DNA of 64,000 bases from Prorocentrum cordatum (lineage: Eukaryota; Sar; Dinophyceae; Prorocentrales; Prorocentraceae), in contig CAUYUJ010015497.1 of assembly GCA_963575745.1 (NCBI GenBank), positions 10,001 to 74,000 on the forward strand. The letters run 5' to 3'. Shown piece by piece: positions 22,629-33,339 of this stretch. The translations under genes and the position numbers were made by a program. The notes under the pieces are model-generated. The model ran no database searches, was not told the origin of the DNA, and saw nothing but the letters and a program-made list of their open reading frames with translations. Numbering within the stretch: the stretch's first letter is position 1; each line of letters begins with the position of its first letter.

Positions 22629-22773
22629 GTCGGGCGTGTCTCCCAACAGGAGGATTTTGGACCAGCAAACAATCAAAGCATGTCCAAAACAGATTCAAAA
22701 ACAGTCAAACATCGTCCCCAGACTATTTTTTGACTATCTTTGAACATTCCTCCTGAAGAGGGACACGCCCGAC
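22629..22773. mobile_element. TIR element family T1, copy c (145 bp)
   Basis: Starts GTCGGGCGTGTCTCCCAACA then GGAGGA and ends TCCTCC then GGACACGCCCGAC. The interior carries AAACATCGTCCCCAGACTAT and TTTTGACTATCTTTGAACAT. This is the cleanest copy of the family. Confidence 0.87.
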
Positions 22774-22900
22774 TCAAGATCAGGGGCGACACATCGCCTG
22801 ATAGTAGAATGTGACCAGGAAGGCCCGAAAAGGGGCCCTTTAGGGGGCCCCTTTTTCGGGTCCGGCGACAGGGGGGGATAGCAAAGGGGGGGGGGGTGAG

Positions 22901-23010
22901 AATCAGCTCACGTAGCTGATTTTCCCGGCGCCTCCCGGCGCCGGAGGCGCCCATGTATCGAGGAATGGGCCCCTCGGTGGGGCCGAAACCAGCTGCATGC
23001 AGCAAATTTC
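22901..23010. repeat. Dispersed repeat T10, copy 1
   Basis: Opens with the palindrome AATCAGCTCACGTAGCTGAT then T, followed by CCGGAGGCGCCCATGTATCG and ACCAGCTGCATGCAGC. The second copy is at 61047-61145. Confidence 0.75.
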
Positions 23011-23049
23011 GTAACCCCCCCTTTCCCAAACCCCCCCTTTCGCCCGACC

Positions 23050-23212
23050 CGAGGAGGAGGAGGAGGAGGAGGAGGAGGAGGAGGAGGAGGAGGAGGAGGA
23101 GGAGGAGGAGGAGGGAGGAGGAGGAGGAGGAGGAGGAGGAGGAGGAGGAGGAGGAGGAGGAGGAGGAGGAGGAGGAGGAGGAGGGGGAGGGGAAGGAGGA
23201 GGAGGAGGAGGA
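23050..23212. repeat. (GGA)n microsatellite
   Basis: About 50 GGA/GAG triplets with rare phase breaks. Confidence 0.96.
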
Positions 23213-23509
23213 CGGCCAACCCGACCCGACTTTTGGAGCCAACGGGAGGGAGCTCGGGGACGATCAGGGGCGACAGCTCGCCCCGCGACCCTCTCCTCTC
23301 CTCCTCGGGCGGGCGGCGGTGGGATGTCAAGAGGAAGGCCACCAAGGGGCCGACCCTCGTGGAAAAATTGAAAGAAGTCAAACAAATATTCAAATATTAA
23401 AATTAGAAGAAAGAAAACTTAAAATAATTAAAAGAAACATTAAAACTTAAAATCAAAATTAGGATAAATTAAAAGAATTAAGATTAAAGCATCCAAAAAT
23501 ACGAGACAC

Positions 23510-23572
23510 ATAGTCCCCAGACTGTCTGCGGACCATGTTTGAGGATCCCTCCTGTAGGGGGACAGGCCCGAC
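23510..23572. mobile_element. T1 element, right half (copy d)
   Basis: TAGTCCCCAGACTGTCTGCG, TTTGAGGATCCCTCCTGTAG and GGACAGGCCCGAC match the right half of T1. The AT-rich, purine-biased stretch before it (23365-23505) may be an expanded interior. No clear left end is seen. Confidence 0.65.
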
Positions 23573-23668
23573 TTTTCCCTGTAGACCCTCCTCGCCGCCC
23601 CCCTTTATGCAGCCACCCTCCAGTGCCACCCGCCCGACCCGGACCCCTTTGGCCGGCCTTCCTCGGCT

Positions 23669-24008
23669 ACACGCGGGAGCGACCCTGAGCAAGGGTGACC
23701 GTTGGTGCGCGGCGTCTTGGGGGGCCGCGGGGGGACCGAACTCGGGCGCGCGAGACGCTACGATCGCATCGCAATCGGTGATCGGGGGACCCCACTGTCG
23801 GGGATGGACAGACCTCCCATTAGTAAAACGTGGTTTCGTGAAAACGACTTCGGGCCCAAACCTGGCGGGCGCAAGCCTGGAGAATGACGGCCAGGCCGCC
23901 CTCTCGAGAACCGAAAACGGGCGATTCACTAATCGACTAGGAGGTCTATCCAGCTCCGACACTGTGCCCGCACCAAAGGTCACTCTGGCGAAAGGTCACT
24001 CTTACGTG
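23669..24008. mobile_element. TIR element family T2, copy 2, interrupted
   Basis: Left end ACACGCGGGAGCGACC; right end GGTCACTCTTACGTG. The internal order matches 10744-10916 and 59724-59895 except for 162 bp inserted at CCCCACTG, described separately at 23798-23959. Confidence 0.85.
23798..23959. mobile_element. TIR element T3 nested in T2, with CACTG target duplication
   Basis: The insert starts TCGGGGATGGACAGACCTCC. Read from the other end it starts TCGGAGCTGGATAGACCTCC. It is flanked by CACTG at 23793-23797 and again at 23960-23964. The same site in the two uninterrupted T2 copies holds CACTG (59.8 kb) or CAGTG (10.9 kb) once. It is 162 bp without coding capacity. Confidence 0.9.
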
Positions 24009-24144
24009 CTTCCGGGGGCCCTCCCCCGGCCGGCCGGGGGGCCGTCGAGACGCCTGGGGCGGCAGCCCGGCCGGGTGGGGGGAGGGGTCCGGACCTCTGG
24101 GGGGCCGCCCCGAAAAAGGATCCTGACGCTGGAGGCCTGGGTCG

Positions 24145-24267
24145 AGAGAGGGAGGGAGGGAGAGAAGAAGAGAGAAAGAGAGAGAGAGAGAGAGGGAGAA
24201 AAAAAAGGAGAGAGGGAGAGAGGGAGAGAGAAAGAGAGAGGGAGAGAGGGATGGAGGGAGAAAAAAG

Positions 24268-24298
<31 letters not shown>

Positions 24299-24395
24299 GA
24301 AGCAAAGAAAGGGAGAAAGAAAGAGAAAGAGAGTGAGAGAGGGAGAGAGTACGAGAACGAGAACGAGAACGAGAACGAGAGAGAGAGAGAGAACC
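24145..24395. repeat. (GA)n purine tract
   Basis: GAGAGAGG, GAAAGA and ACGAGA units on the plus strand. No stop codons occur in several frames, which is why charged open frames appear. Confidence 0.93.
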
Positions 24396-24594
24396 CCCTC
24401 TCCTCCCCTCGGACCTGGCATGAAGGAAGAGTGCCGTGGAGGAGAGAGGGAGGTCCTAGAAGTGTTTCGCCGCGCTCGGGCTCCCCAGGCCCTCCGCGGG
24501 CCCTGGTCCCAGGAGGAAGCCTCGGGGCCTGCAGGACCCGTTTCCCTCGGACCCCCTCTCCTTCCTGGCGATCGAACCCCGTCGTTCTCGTCTT

Positions 24595-24790
24595 CCTCCC
24601 CCTACTCCTTCCGCACCTCCTCCTCTTCCTCCTCCGCTCCTCCTCCTCCTCCTCCTCCTCCTCCTCCTCCTCCTCCTCCTGCTGCTGCTGCTCCTCCTCG
24701 CCACCCTCTCCTTCTCCGCCTCCCTCCTCCTCTTCCTCCCTCCTCCCTCCTCCCTCCTCCCCCCTCTTACTCCTCCCTGCCTCCCCACCT
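24595..24790. repeat. (TCC)n microsatellite
   Basis: TCC triplets with a GCTGCTGCTGCTCC interruption. No gene is recognised in 24790-25250, which is GC-rich with long G and C runs. Confidence 0.92.
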
Positions 24791-25259
24791 CCACCTCCTC
24801 CCCACGGCTGCCATCCGCGCTCCCTCCCCCCCCCTGCCATCTCGGGAGTGGCCAAGAGGAGGGCGTCCAAGAGGGGGGGGGGGGGGGCAAATCATGGCCG
24901 GCGGCACGTGCGCGGCCCGGGGGGTGTTGGGGGGGGGGCAGGGACGCAATGACACAAGAAGAGGCGCCACGAAATCCGAGGAAAGATCGTGGCCCACGCC
25001 ATGATATCCACCTTCCCCTAGTCCTCACCCCCCTTCCCCCCCCCCCCCCGCGGCGCGCGAGCGGGCAGGGCGGGGCCCGGGCCGCACCTTTCCAACGGCC
25101 GATCGCTCTGCGACGGTGGCCCGCGGCGGGCGCCGCCGCGCCGCGGTGCCACGGGTCTGTGGCCGAGTGCGGGGGGGCCCCTCGGCAGAGGCGCGCCGTT
25201 CGCCCTCCCGCTTCCCCTATGTCCGCATTTGTATACGTATGGTGCGCGTATAGCTTTGT

Positions 25260-26286
25260 GCATACATACACATATATATACACACACACCTATACGACTA
25301 CCCTTCGGGTGATAAGGAGGTTGTGGGGAGGGGGGGGGAGGCTGGGGGAACCAACATCTGGCTCAATCGATCTCACACCACGGGGCACCACGGGACACCA
25401 CGGGGCACTTTTCGATCTCACTATCGCTCTCGCTATAGATTTCACTCAACGGGGCACCACGGGACACTACGGGCCACCACGGGACACCACGGGACACCGC
25501 AGGGCACCTCGATCTCACTATCGATCTCACTATCGATCTCACTATCGATCTCATTCAACGGGGCACCACGGGACACAACGGGACACCACGGGACACCTGT
25601 CGATCTCACGATCGACCTCACTATCGATCTCACGTTTTGGGACACCACGGGACACAACGGGACACCTCGGGGCACCACATCGATCTCAGTATCGATCTCA
25701 GTATCGATCTCACTCAACGGGACACCACGGGACACCACGGGACACCTGTCGATCTCACCATCGGTCTCACTATCGATCTCGCTTTTCGGGACACCACGGG
25801 GCACCGCGGGACACCTCGGGGCACCACATCGATCTCACGATCGATCTCAATATCGATATCAGTATCGATCTCAGTATCTCAATATCGATCTCACTCAACG
25901 GGACACCACGGGACACCACGGGACACCACGTGACACCACGGGAAACCGCGGGACACCGCGAGCCACCGCTGGACGGACGGACGGACGGGCGAGCGGGGGA
26001 TAATCATTTGTCTTGACTTCGCCCCAGCAACGGCGGACACCACGGGACACCACGGGACACCGCGGGACACCGCGAGCCACCGCCGGACGGGCGGGCGGGC
26101 GGGGGAGAATCATTTGTCTTGACTTAACCCTAGCAACGGCGGGTTCATTCCTCTCGCGCGCCCACGCAACTTCGCCTCGTCCACACGCACGACACGAACG
26201 AAACGACACGATTTCCCGGTTAAGGGGTCTCCGTTCCACTGCGATCTCACCTCCCAACTTCCGATATATGTACATACATACATACA

Positions 26287-26319
<33 letters not shown>

Positions 26320-26330
26320 GTGTGTGTGTG
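25260..26330 (+). repeat. Composite element, copy 1
   Basis: It starts with CACACACCTATACGACTACC and GGGTGATAAGGAGGTT. It continues with alternating arrays of ACGGGACACC (CCACGGGACACCACGGGGCA) and ATCGATCTCACT units (25370-25960 and 26030-26100). It ends with a module at about 26147-26272 (CGCAACTTCGCCTCGTCC, CGCACGACACGAACG, TTTCCCGGTTAAGGGG) and a (CATA)n(TG)n tail. The first and last modules recur in the same order at 36490-37275. Confidence 0.78.
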
Positions 26331-26379
26331 TGTGTGTTTGTAAGCGTAGATGTGTATATATGCTGGCCATCGTGGGCCC

Positions 26380-26745
26380 CAACCACTGTGCTTCTGGCAA
26401 CGCGTGCGGTGGAACCTGTGTGGCGGAGCCTGCGTGGTGCAAGCCATGTGGCGCCATTGAGCTGATGCTAGCTGTGCGGTGCGGATTGTGTGGTGCAGGA
26501 TGTGTGGTGCGTTGTCGGTTGCGCAATATGTGCGGCCCAACCCGCGCGATGTAAGCTACACGGTGCAATGGATGCTGTGCAGCATATGCGGTGCAATCGC
26601 CGTTGCGCAATACATGTTGTGCAATCGGTGTAGTGCAACGTATGTTGTGTAACACATGTGGTACAGCCTATGTTGTGCAATGTATTTATTACAACATATA
26701 TGATGTAATCTGCGTGGTGCAATTCACTTGTGGAATTCGAGGTTG
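26380..26745 (+). repeat. Degenerate GTGGTGCAA array
   Basis: Units of about 18-22 bp such as TGTGTGGTGCAGGATGTG and TGTTGTGCAATCGGTGTAG. Resembles the arrays at 19-20 kb in style. The cysteine and histidine-rich frames are by-products. Confidence 0.75.
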
Positions 26746-27514
26746 TCAACTCCACTGCTCGCGCAATCATCCCACCCACCCACCCGCAAACTGCTTTGCA
26801 AAACGCATGCGGCGGCGCTTGCGATGAGAATTGGCGTTGGCTGGTGCATATCTGCGGCCGCGGTGCGCCGGTAAAGCAAGGGCCCGTGGCGCCAATTAGA
26901 AGAAACCACGGTATACAGCAACTGTGGATGAACACGTGATTCTCGATGGTCAGCTCCGTCCACCATTGCCCAAACTTCCCGAGGCCATGCTGCGCGGGAG
27001 GAGCGCGCCACCGCGAAGCATGTGATAAGAGCAGCGCGCTTCGCGACTGCGTGCAAGATGCGCGGGGAAACGGCCGCCCAAAACTGGGCGAGCGAGCCGT
27101 GCCGCACCCAACGCTGCACTCCGAGGGATCCGTCGGGCTCCGCAGCAGCCGGCGAGCATGGCGCTGCGTTGGCTTTCGGCCTGATCGGATCGCTTGGACC
27201 GCCCCTTTCTGGGCGCCGGTGGCGACGCCGATCAAAGGTGGTCTCGGTACTGTTGTTCCAGATATGCGATATTGGCAGCGCAGGCGCGCCCCGCTAACGT
27301 CGGCGCGCGACGTGTCAGTGGCGTGCGGGTGGATGGTCAGTGCGCTGGCGGTGGCGCATCGCAGGCTGACAGCGGCGACCGAAGGAGATGCAATTCCTCG
27401 ACTTCCATCGCAGCAGCCAGGCGGATACATACCGTCTTGCCCCGGAGACGATTTGTTTCGAAAGCCGTTTCGGCGCCTGCTTGCCGAAAAGCCGGATCCG
27501 AAGGGGGACTGGCG

Positions 27515-28510
27515 CTACCTTGGCGGCGATGCGCGACCATGAGTGGCCAGAGCTGCAGCAGAAACCGCCGCTGTCTGCTCCAACGTGGCCTCGAAATTGG
27601 CGATGGTGCTCTGGGACTGCAGCTGCGCTTCAGCTACAGCGTGGGGCGAGACAGTTCTGAAGGGCGCGAGCTGCGCGAGGTGGCGTCCAGCTGGTCGGCG
27701 GGGTTCGCGATGACACCGCTGGCCACGTCGACGGTGTCCTTGGCGCTGGGGGCCTGCGCATCCAGCCCGCGGGCGCCGGCATCGAGCCTGTCCACCTCCT
27801 CCTTGGCAGCCCCGACGGCTTGCTGAGCGAGGCGGAAGCTCTCCTCGGCAGTCGCCAGACGACAACGGAAGCGAACGAACGCAGCGCTAACCTCATCCAA
27901 TCTCTCCCGGATGGGCCTGAGGTCGCTCGACTGCTTCAGCTTCTCGCCCACTTGTTGTTGAACTTGAACGCGCGCATTCCGAATAGCAGGTGCATCTGAA
28001 ACGGATGCCAGAGCGGGCCCCGGCTGCTTGGTGCAAATCCACCAAGTCGTTTCGCTCTGGAGCTGCGTCGCCCGCCCCTGGGACATGGGGCGAGTGCGCC
28101 GCAAGCGCAGTCACGCAGGCCGATGGGGGACCGCTCCGAAGGCGCAGGTGTCGGGGGGGCCGCCCAGTGCCCTGGGCGAGCTTCTGGGCAATAACCTGCA
28201 GCTGCTGTTGCACTGGACTTCCTTTCTTCGACGATGGGGCCGATGCGGGCGGCTCCGAAGGCTGCGCTGCATTGCGGAGCTGGGGCCTCGGCTCGGCGCA
28301 CGTGCGGCGCACGCGCAGCGCGTGCAGCACAGGGGCTTGGAATGACTGGTGGACTTGCACCCGGCGCAGGTCCACGTGTGAGGAGGCTGCGGCCTGGACT
28401 GCTGGATACGACCCCCGATAAAATACCACAGTCCTGATGGGCCCCTTCGCCACTCCGAGGCCGACGGCGACAATGGGCAGACGAGGTGCCAAAGGCAACG
28501 GCCGACCAAA
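27515..28510 (-). pseudogene. Frame-broken ORF with RanBP2-like zinc finger and coiled coil, probable retroelement remnant
   Basis: At 28315-28374 the minus strand encodes WTCAGCKSTSHSKPLCCTRC. Its spacing is C-x2-C-x10-C-x2-C behind a tryptophan, the RanBP2-type finger pattern. In a second frame (about 28290-28180) comes EPPASAPSSKKGSPVQQQLQ then VIAQKLAQG. In a third (about 28000-27690) a heptad-like helix follows, including LDEVSAAFVRFRCRLATAEE and QAVGAAKEEVDRLDAGARG. In a fourth (about 27680-27515) comes VAEAQLQSQSTIANFEATLE. No single frame holds these together, so the gene is broken or badly called. A finger followed by a coiled coil recalls ORFs carried by dinoflagellate non-LTR elements; that is inference. 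No endonuclease or reverse transcriptase was recognised in 26.7-27.5 kb. It could also be a decayed host gene. Confidence 0.4.
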
Positions 28511-28619
28511 AAAACCCTCGCGCCGTGGGCATTCAGACAAGGTGCAGGCTCTGAAGGAGGTGAACGCTGGAGGCTGCTGGTATAGACTTACGAATGATTC
28601 AGCAACGCCTGGGATGTGA

Positions 28620-28980
28620 ACCAACATGGATACAGAGCCCTGAGGCGCGGGTTGGACTGTCCTCAGGTAAAGGCTGCAAAGAGGTGGGCGTGCTGGTGGC
28701 CTTGCCTCTGCCGACGCGCCAGTGGCGCGAAACCCCTAATTATTTGAATAATTGAGCATCAGGTCCATTCGAGCATGGGCTTCAACTGCATTGGCTTCGC
28801 GAAGCCCTTAATTAATGAATGTCCTCAGGCCCCATTCGAGTTCACTGAGTTGGCTTCAACAGACATGTCTTAAAAGAGGGCCCGCTGCCTGGAGGTCTGG
28901 GCGCTCTCGGGAGCTCGCAGGGGGCCCCCGCGTGACCTCTCGAGTAGCCAAGAGCGCGTCGTTCGGTATACTATAGGGGC
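28620..28980. other. Unique stretch, no gene recognised
   Basis: Contains two related blocks, CATTCGAGCATGGGCTTC and CATTCGAGTTCACTGAG, each followed by TTGGCTTC, and two TTAATTAA-like AT patches. Nothing else is supported. Confidence 0.35.
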
Positions 28981-28983
28981 CCG

Positions 28984-29145
28984 ACCACAAGAAACCTTCC
29001 GCACAAAAAAAACTGAGACCTCCAGGACGTCACGCGATTTTTGGCGCGGGAACGCCACGCTCTCCATCGCTGAACCATCGAAACCCAAGGGACCCAGGGC
29101 GCCCTGGGCAAGCCGGGTGTCTCTTGGCATGGGTCTCCACGGTAC
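28984..29145 (+). repeat. Dispersed 165-bp element T11, copy 1
   Basis: Starts CCACAAGAAACCTTCC. It contains CTGAGACCTCCAGG, TTGGCGCGGGAACGCCACGC and GCAAGCCGGGTGTCTCTTGG. It ends at CATGGGTCTCCACGGTA. Copies are at 38119 and 56719. The ends are not inverted repeats, so this is not a TIR element. Confidence 0.85.
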
Positions 29146-29159
29146 GCATGCCCGACGTT

Positions 29160-29590
29160 GTTTCAGATGGCCCCGGGGGCCGTCCTGGGGCCCTCTCGGG
29201 CGCCTCTGGCCCTCGTGGGCGGCCCTAGGCGCCAAGCTCGTCAAACTCCCCTGGCCGTTGCATGGCTTTTGCAGCACCGCCATTTCGGTCCTCCGAGCGC
29301 GCATGACGGCCCAGGAGGCGCCCAAGATCGCCCCAACACGGACCAAGAACCCGCACGAAGGGCCCAAGAGGCCCCCAAGACTGCTCTAAGAGGGGCCCGA
29401 GATGGGGAACACGAGCTGACATTCAAGCCCACCCCAAGGGCCCCAAGAGGCCCAAATCAAGCCCCAAGAGGCCCCCAAGACGCCCAAGGACAACCCAAAA
29501 CAGCCTCCAAGAGGCATCCGAAAGGGCCCCCAAGAGGTCACCACAGGCATCAAGGAGGCCTCTGACCTAAAGCCCAGGCACGGTGTCGGG
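29160..29590 (+). repeat. CCAAGANGGCC dispersed element, locus 4
   Basis: Ends with CCTCTGACCTAAAGCCCAGG then CACGGTGTCGGGATG, the same terminal module as loci 1, 5 and 7. Its first part carries GCCCCGGGGGCCGTCCTGG-type inverse units. Confidence 0.83.
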
Positions 29591-29639
29591 ATGAACCAGG
29601 GACCACTAGATGTACACATATTTAGGCGACATCGACATC

Positions 29640-29770
29640 TGTAGTGTGTATATAAGTAGCTACCTACCTACCGACCGGCGTGCCTACCTACATACATACA
29701 TCAACGCATACATCCATCCATCCATCCATCCATGCGTGCCTACATGTATACATACATATATATACACAAG
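29640..29770. repeat. CTAC / CATC / CATA microsatellite
   Basis: Short tetranucleotide runs: CTACCTACCTACC, CATCCATCCATCC and CATACATATATAT. Confidence 0.9.
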
Positions 29771-30159
29771 ATTTTGAAGGTTCGCTCCGCTTCGCCTTAA
29801 ATCTTGGCCCATGGAATGTTTGAGAAAATGTGTTTGTGAGGGGTGGGGAAGCCCGTGGATCCGAGGAAATCTGCCCCCCCCCCCCATCGGCTTCTCTCGG
29901 GACATCGCCTCGGCCCGGCATTGCCTCCCGTTCCGGGGCGCCCCTCGAGCGCGGGCATGCGCGGGGCGAGGGAAGGGGGCGTGGAGAGCCGTGGTGGAAG
30001 AGCTGTTAGGATAAAGGAGAGAATACTAATGCAATGGGGATACCAACATCATAATGCGGGCACATTCATTGGTTGTCCCTCGCTCGAGCGCGAAGCTGGA
30101 GGTGCCGGCGCGCCCAGCAGCTCATGGGCCGTGTAAACCATAGTGGTCGCAGAGCACGC

Positions 30160-30161
30160 CG

Positions 30162-30219
<58 letters not shown>

Positions 30220-30232
30220 AAGAGAAAGAGAA

Positions 30233-30266
<34 letters not shown>

Positions 30267-30275
30267 GGAGGGAGA

Positions 30276-30313
<38 letters not shown>

Positions 30314-30314
30314 C

Positions 30315-30387
<73 letters not shown>

Positions 30388-30432
30388 AAAAAAGGAGAGC
30401 GAGAGAGAGAGAGAGGGAGAGAGAGAGCGGGA
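30160..30432. repeat. (GA)n purine tract
   Basis: Near-continuous GAGA and GAAA dinucleotide and tetranucleotide repeats. The charged frames on the plus strand are by-products. Confidence 0.96.
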
Positions 30433-30600
30433 AACGGATGGAAGGCTGGACGATGCCGTGGCCCCGCAGGGAGCGAGAGAGATGAAGGGTTGAGTCGTGT
30501 TTTTTGTTTGCGCGGCAGTGCGTTGGAGAAATCGCCTTACTCGCGCCGCCCGCTCGCGGCCCCTGGCGGCAACCGCGCCCCAGACGTGCGGCAGGAGGAC

Positions 30601-31986
30601 CTACCGATGCCAGCGCCGGTGGGCCGCGCGCATCTCTTCCAGCCACGAGTCAGTCGTCTCTGCATTCCTCAGGCGTGCGCCATAAACGAACGTGCGCACT
30701 TCGCAAACTGTACATTGCGATTCGTGAAAATCCGCCGAGCAGTCGTTCACTTTTGAACGCAACGACATGCTCTCTTGCCCGGATGTCAACGGCTGGATCA
30801 ACGCGTGGCCGAGTTCCCGCTCGCTTTTGGAAGCGTTCGTGGCAGCGGTGGCCCCGGCAGCCCCCACGGGCTCTCTGTCTGCCAAGGAGTTGTAAATCGA
30901 GAAAGCGCCTGGGCACAACTTCCGCAATACATAAAATCCATCTCCAACATGTTCAATGAAAGAAATGTCTGATATGATCGATTGATCCCAATTGCGCGCC
31001 CCGAAAGAGGTCCGAAAGAAACGCACGTGTACCAGCTGTGCCAGATAAGGCAGCCAGCGCGCGTGCGTGGCAAGGAGTGTTTTGTCATTTGAACCAGCAG
31101 AACGGGGCTATTGTTGAGCTGGGCACTGCGCTCTCGTAGGGTTCCGGCAATGTGGTGCATGCGCGCAGCAACTCTGTGGGGTTTTGTCCCGGATCCGTCT
31201 GGTACGAGGTTGGAGTCGTCGTCGCCTTCTGCGAAACTCGGGATGTGGTACCCGGCATCTGGTTGTCGGTCATATAGGTCTTCGCAAATAACCAGTGCGT
31301 CGTAGAACCGACGGACGTCGTAAGATTCCACCGAAAGTAGCGTCGGCAACTTCTCGTCCTTAACCATCGTGTTGCGCTGGTCCAAGAGCCGTTTCTGGAG
31401 TTTCGCCCGGGCGGCGGCGACACCCGGGAGTTGCGCCCGGGACGTCTTCTGATGAGAGAGCCAACTGTACACGGCCAGCGCAGTGATCATGTAGTGCCCT
31501 TCGCTTAAATAAATTGTGGACACGATGACAAAGAGTGCCAAATTGACAAAAGGGTTGCGTTTTGTTGGACATCATGAGATAATGTTTGGTGGCGCTCGAG
31601 GTGTCTAGAATGGGGTGGGAATGGTTGAGCTTCCGTTTGCCGAAGTCGTGGTTCACCTGAGGGGCGAGCTTGTCCGTGAGTTTTCCAAGGTTGAACGCGT
31701 CTGGAGGGGTTTTGACGGGAACCCAATGGTGCATGTCCCGACCACCTGTTTTGCGTTTTTGGATTGCATGCACGAAGACGTCACGATCATGTTTGTTGTA
31801 CGTACAGCTACCATCCAAAAAACATATGGGGAAATGAGACAAATCGCGGTATGTAGCGTAGCTCGTGCAGTTACGACATGGAAGCATGAGGTGCCAACAC
31901 GTGAGGACAACTTTGTCACAAACAATGCCGAGTATGCCATCCGAAGAAGCCGTTCTGATAGACTTCTGTTCACTGGGTGACAACAT
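30601..31986 (-). pseudogene. Unrecognised protein-coding segment of about 460 residues in three frames
   Basis: Reading down the minus strand, frame A runs from an ATG at 31984-31986 to about 31560 (MLSPSEQKSIRTASSDGILG, CDKVVLTCWHLMLPCRNC, MHHWVPVKTPPDAFNLGKL). Frame B runs from about 31570 to about 31095 (RNPFVNLALFVIVSTIYLSE, SVESYDVRRFYDALVICEDL). Frame C runs from about 31120 to a TAG at 30601-30603 (HARWLPYLAQLVHVRFFRTS, NWDQSIISDISFIEHVGDGF, RNAETTDSWLEEMRAAHRRW). Each frame reads as ordinary globular protein and loses that character beyond its junction, so two single-base shifts separate three parts of one gene. Cysteines in frame A (C-x6-C-x2-C) might bind metal. The start is uncertain, because an acceptor could lie just inside the first codons. 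I recognise no family. The shifts may be sequencing or assembly errors, or decay. Codon use is less GC-rich than the surrounding DNA. Confidence 0.6.
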
Positions 31987-32049
31987 GTTGCCAGTGGATG
32001 CGTTCGCCGCCCCGTCGGGCCAGAAGCGCGCGGAGGGGGATGCGAAAGG

Positions 32050-32640
32050 GAAGTGAGCAGAGGAGGGGCGCGTAGGCCTGGAGGAGGGAGGGGGCGGACA
32101 AGTGAGCAGAGGATAGCGATGATACGGGAAAGCAGAGAGGGAGGAAGGGAGAGGGCGATGGAGCAGGGAGAGTAGCATGAGGGCGGGGGACAGGAAAGCG
32201 GAGAGAGAACACATGCAGAAGGAGAATGACGAGGGGGAGGACGACCAAGAAGCGGAAGAGGTGGGGGCATCGGGAGGAGATGGGCGACCCTGGACCTCGG
32301 AGAAGCAATGGCGAGGGCTGATCAGGAAGAGATGGAAGAAGAAACGAGGATGCAGGAGAGAGGGGCTCAAAGGGACGACTCCATGTACCCGAAAGGGCGT
32401 GGGGGTCAGACTGTTAGGGCTTAAGGACCACCCCGCCCACAACAGGCATGAGAGGTTCGGGCTGAAGGGTGGATGCACCGTGAATGCGTAGCCGGACAAG
32501 GATGCATTCTGCAGCGCATGGGAAGAGGTTGGAAATGACGGGGCGGAAAAGGAGTAAGCGAGGAAGGAGGAGGGAGGCGACGAAGAGGAATACAGGGAGT
32601 ACAATGCGCCGTGACGGCGTGGCCACCGCAGGAAAACATC
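32050..32640. other. Purine-rich stretch, no gene recognised
   Basis: GGAGGGAGG-type sequence without tight periodicity. Open frames here carry proline, serine and leucine and look like composition by-products. Confidence 0.4.
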
Positions 32641-32669
32641 TTTCACCGGGAAGAGGTCTTGCAACTCCT

Positions 32670-33030
32670 GAGGAGTCGGGGGGGGGGGTCCGAGGGTTCT
32701 GTGAGGTCTATTGGGGTCTCTAGGCGTCGGGTGTGGTGCTCTGGGGCCCTGTGATGTCCTGTGCGATCCTGCGGCTTCGGGTGGTTTACGAAGGGTCGTG
32801 TGGGACGGGGAAGTCGGGTGATGTCGTCTGGGGTCTGGTGGGATTGGAAGGGTCCTGTGGGGGCCGATTGAATTTTGTAGGGTCCTGAGGGGCCTTGCAG
32901 AGTTCCGTGAGAACCCGTGGGGTCGTGCCGTTTCCGTCTGGATGTCTTGTGCTTTGTCGTCTTGTGAGATATTGTGAGGTTCTGCGAGCTAGTGCCGTTT
33001 TTTTTTCGGGGGTTCTCAGGAGTCCTCTGG
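32670..33030 (+). repeat. Degenerate GGTCCTGTGGGGTC array, locus 1
   Basis: Units of 10-18 bp based on GGGTCCTGTGG, for example TCTGGGGTCTGGTGGGATTG. The same family is at 34315-34775. Confidence 0.75.
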
Positions 33031-33339
33031 GGTGCCATACTCAGGGTGGTGGGGTGGCGGACGGCTTGCGCGGAGCGTTTGATAGAGAAGCAAGTCGAAA
33101 TGCGCGAAACGATGGATGCAGGCGGCGGCTAGCGCGCTCGACCCAGATGACTCCGGAATAACACTCACAATGTGCAAGACCCGCCGACGCCCGCGTAGCA
33201 GAGGGGGAGTGCGTCTTAGACTATTGGCTTCTTCCTTTACTCTCTTACCTCCTCCCTGGGGTCCAGAACTGCGTTCGGGGGCGGAGGAGAAGTGCGTCGA
33301 CGACGTCCCCTATGTACCTTCCGGGGCCAGGGAACCCAA

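Noticed and set aside
26724-27119. A 131-codon minus-strand frame that looks somewhat protein-like
   Set aside because: It could not be linked by phase or content to the zinc-finger remnant, and its downstream end runs into the GTGGTGCAA array; support is too weak to call a gene.
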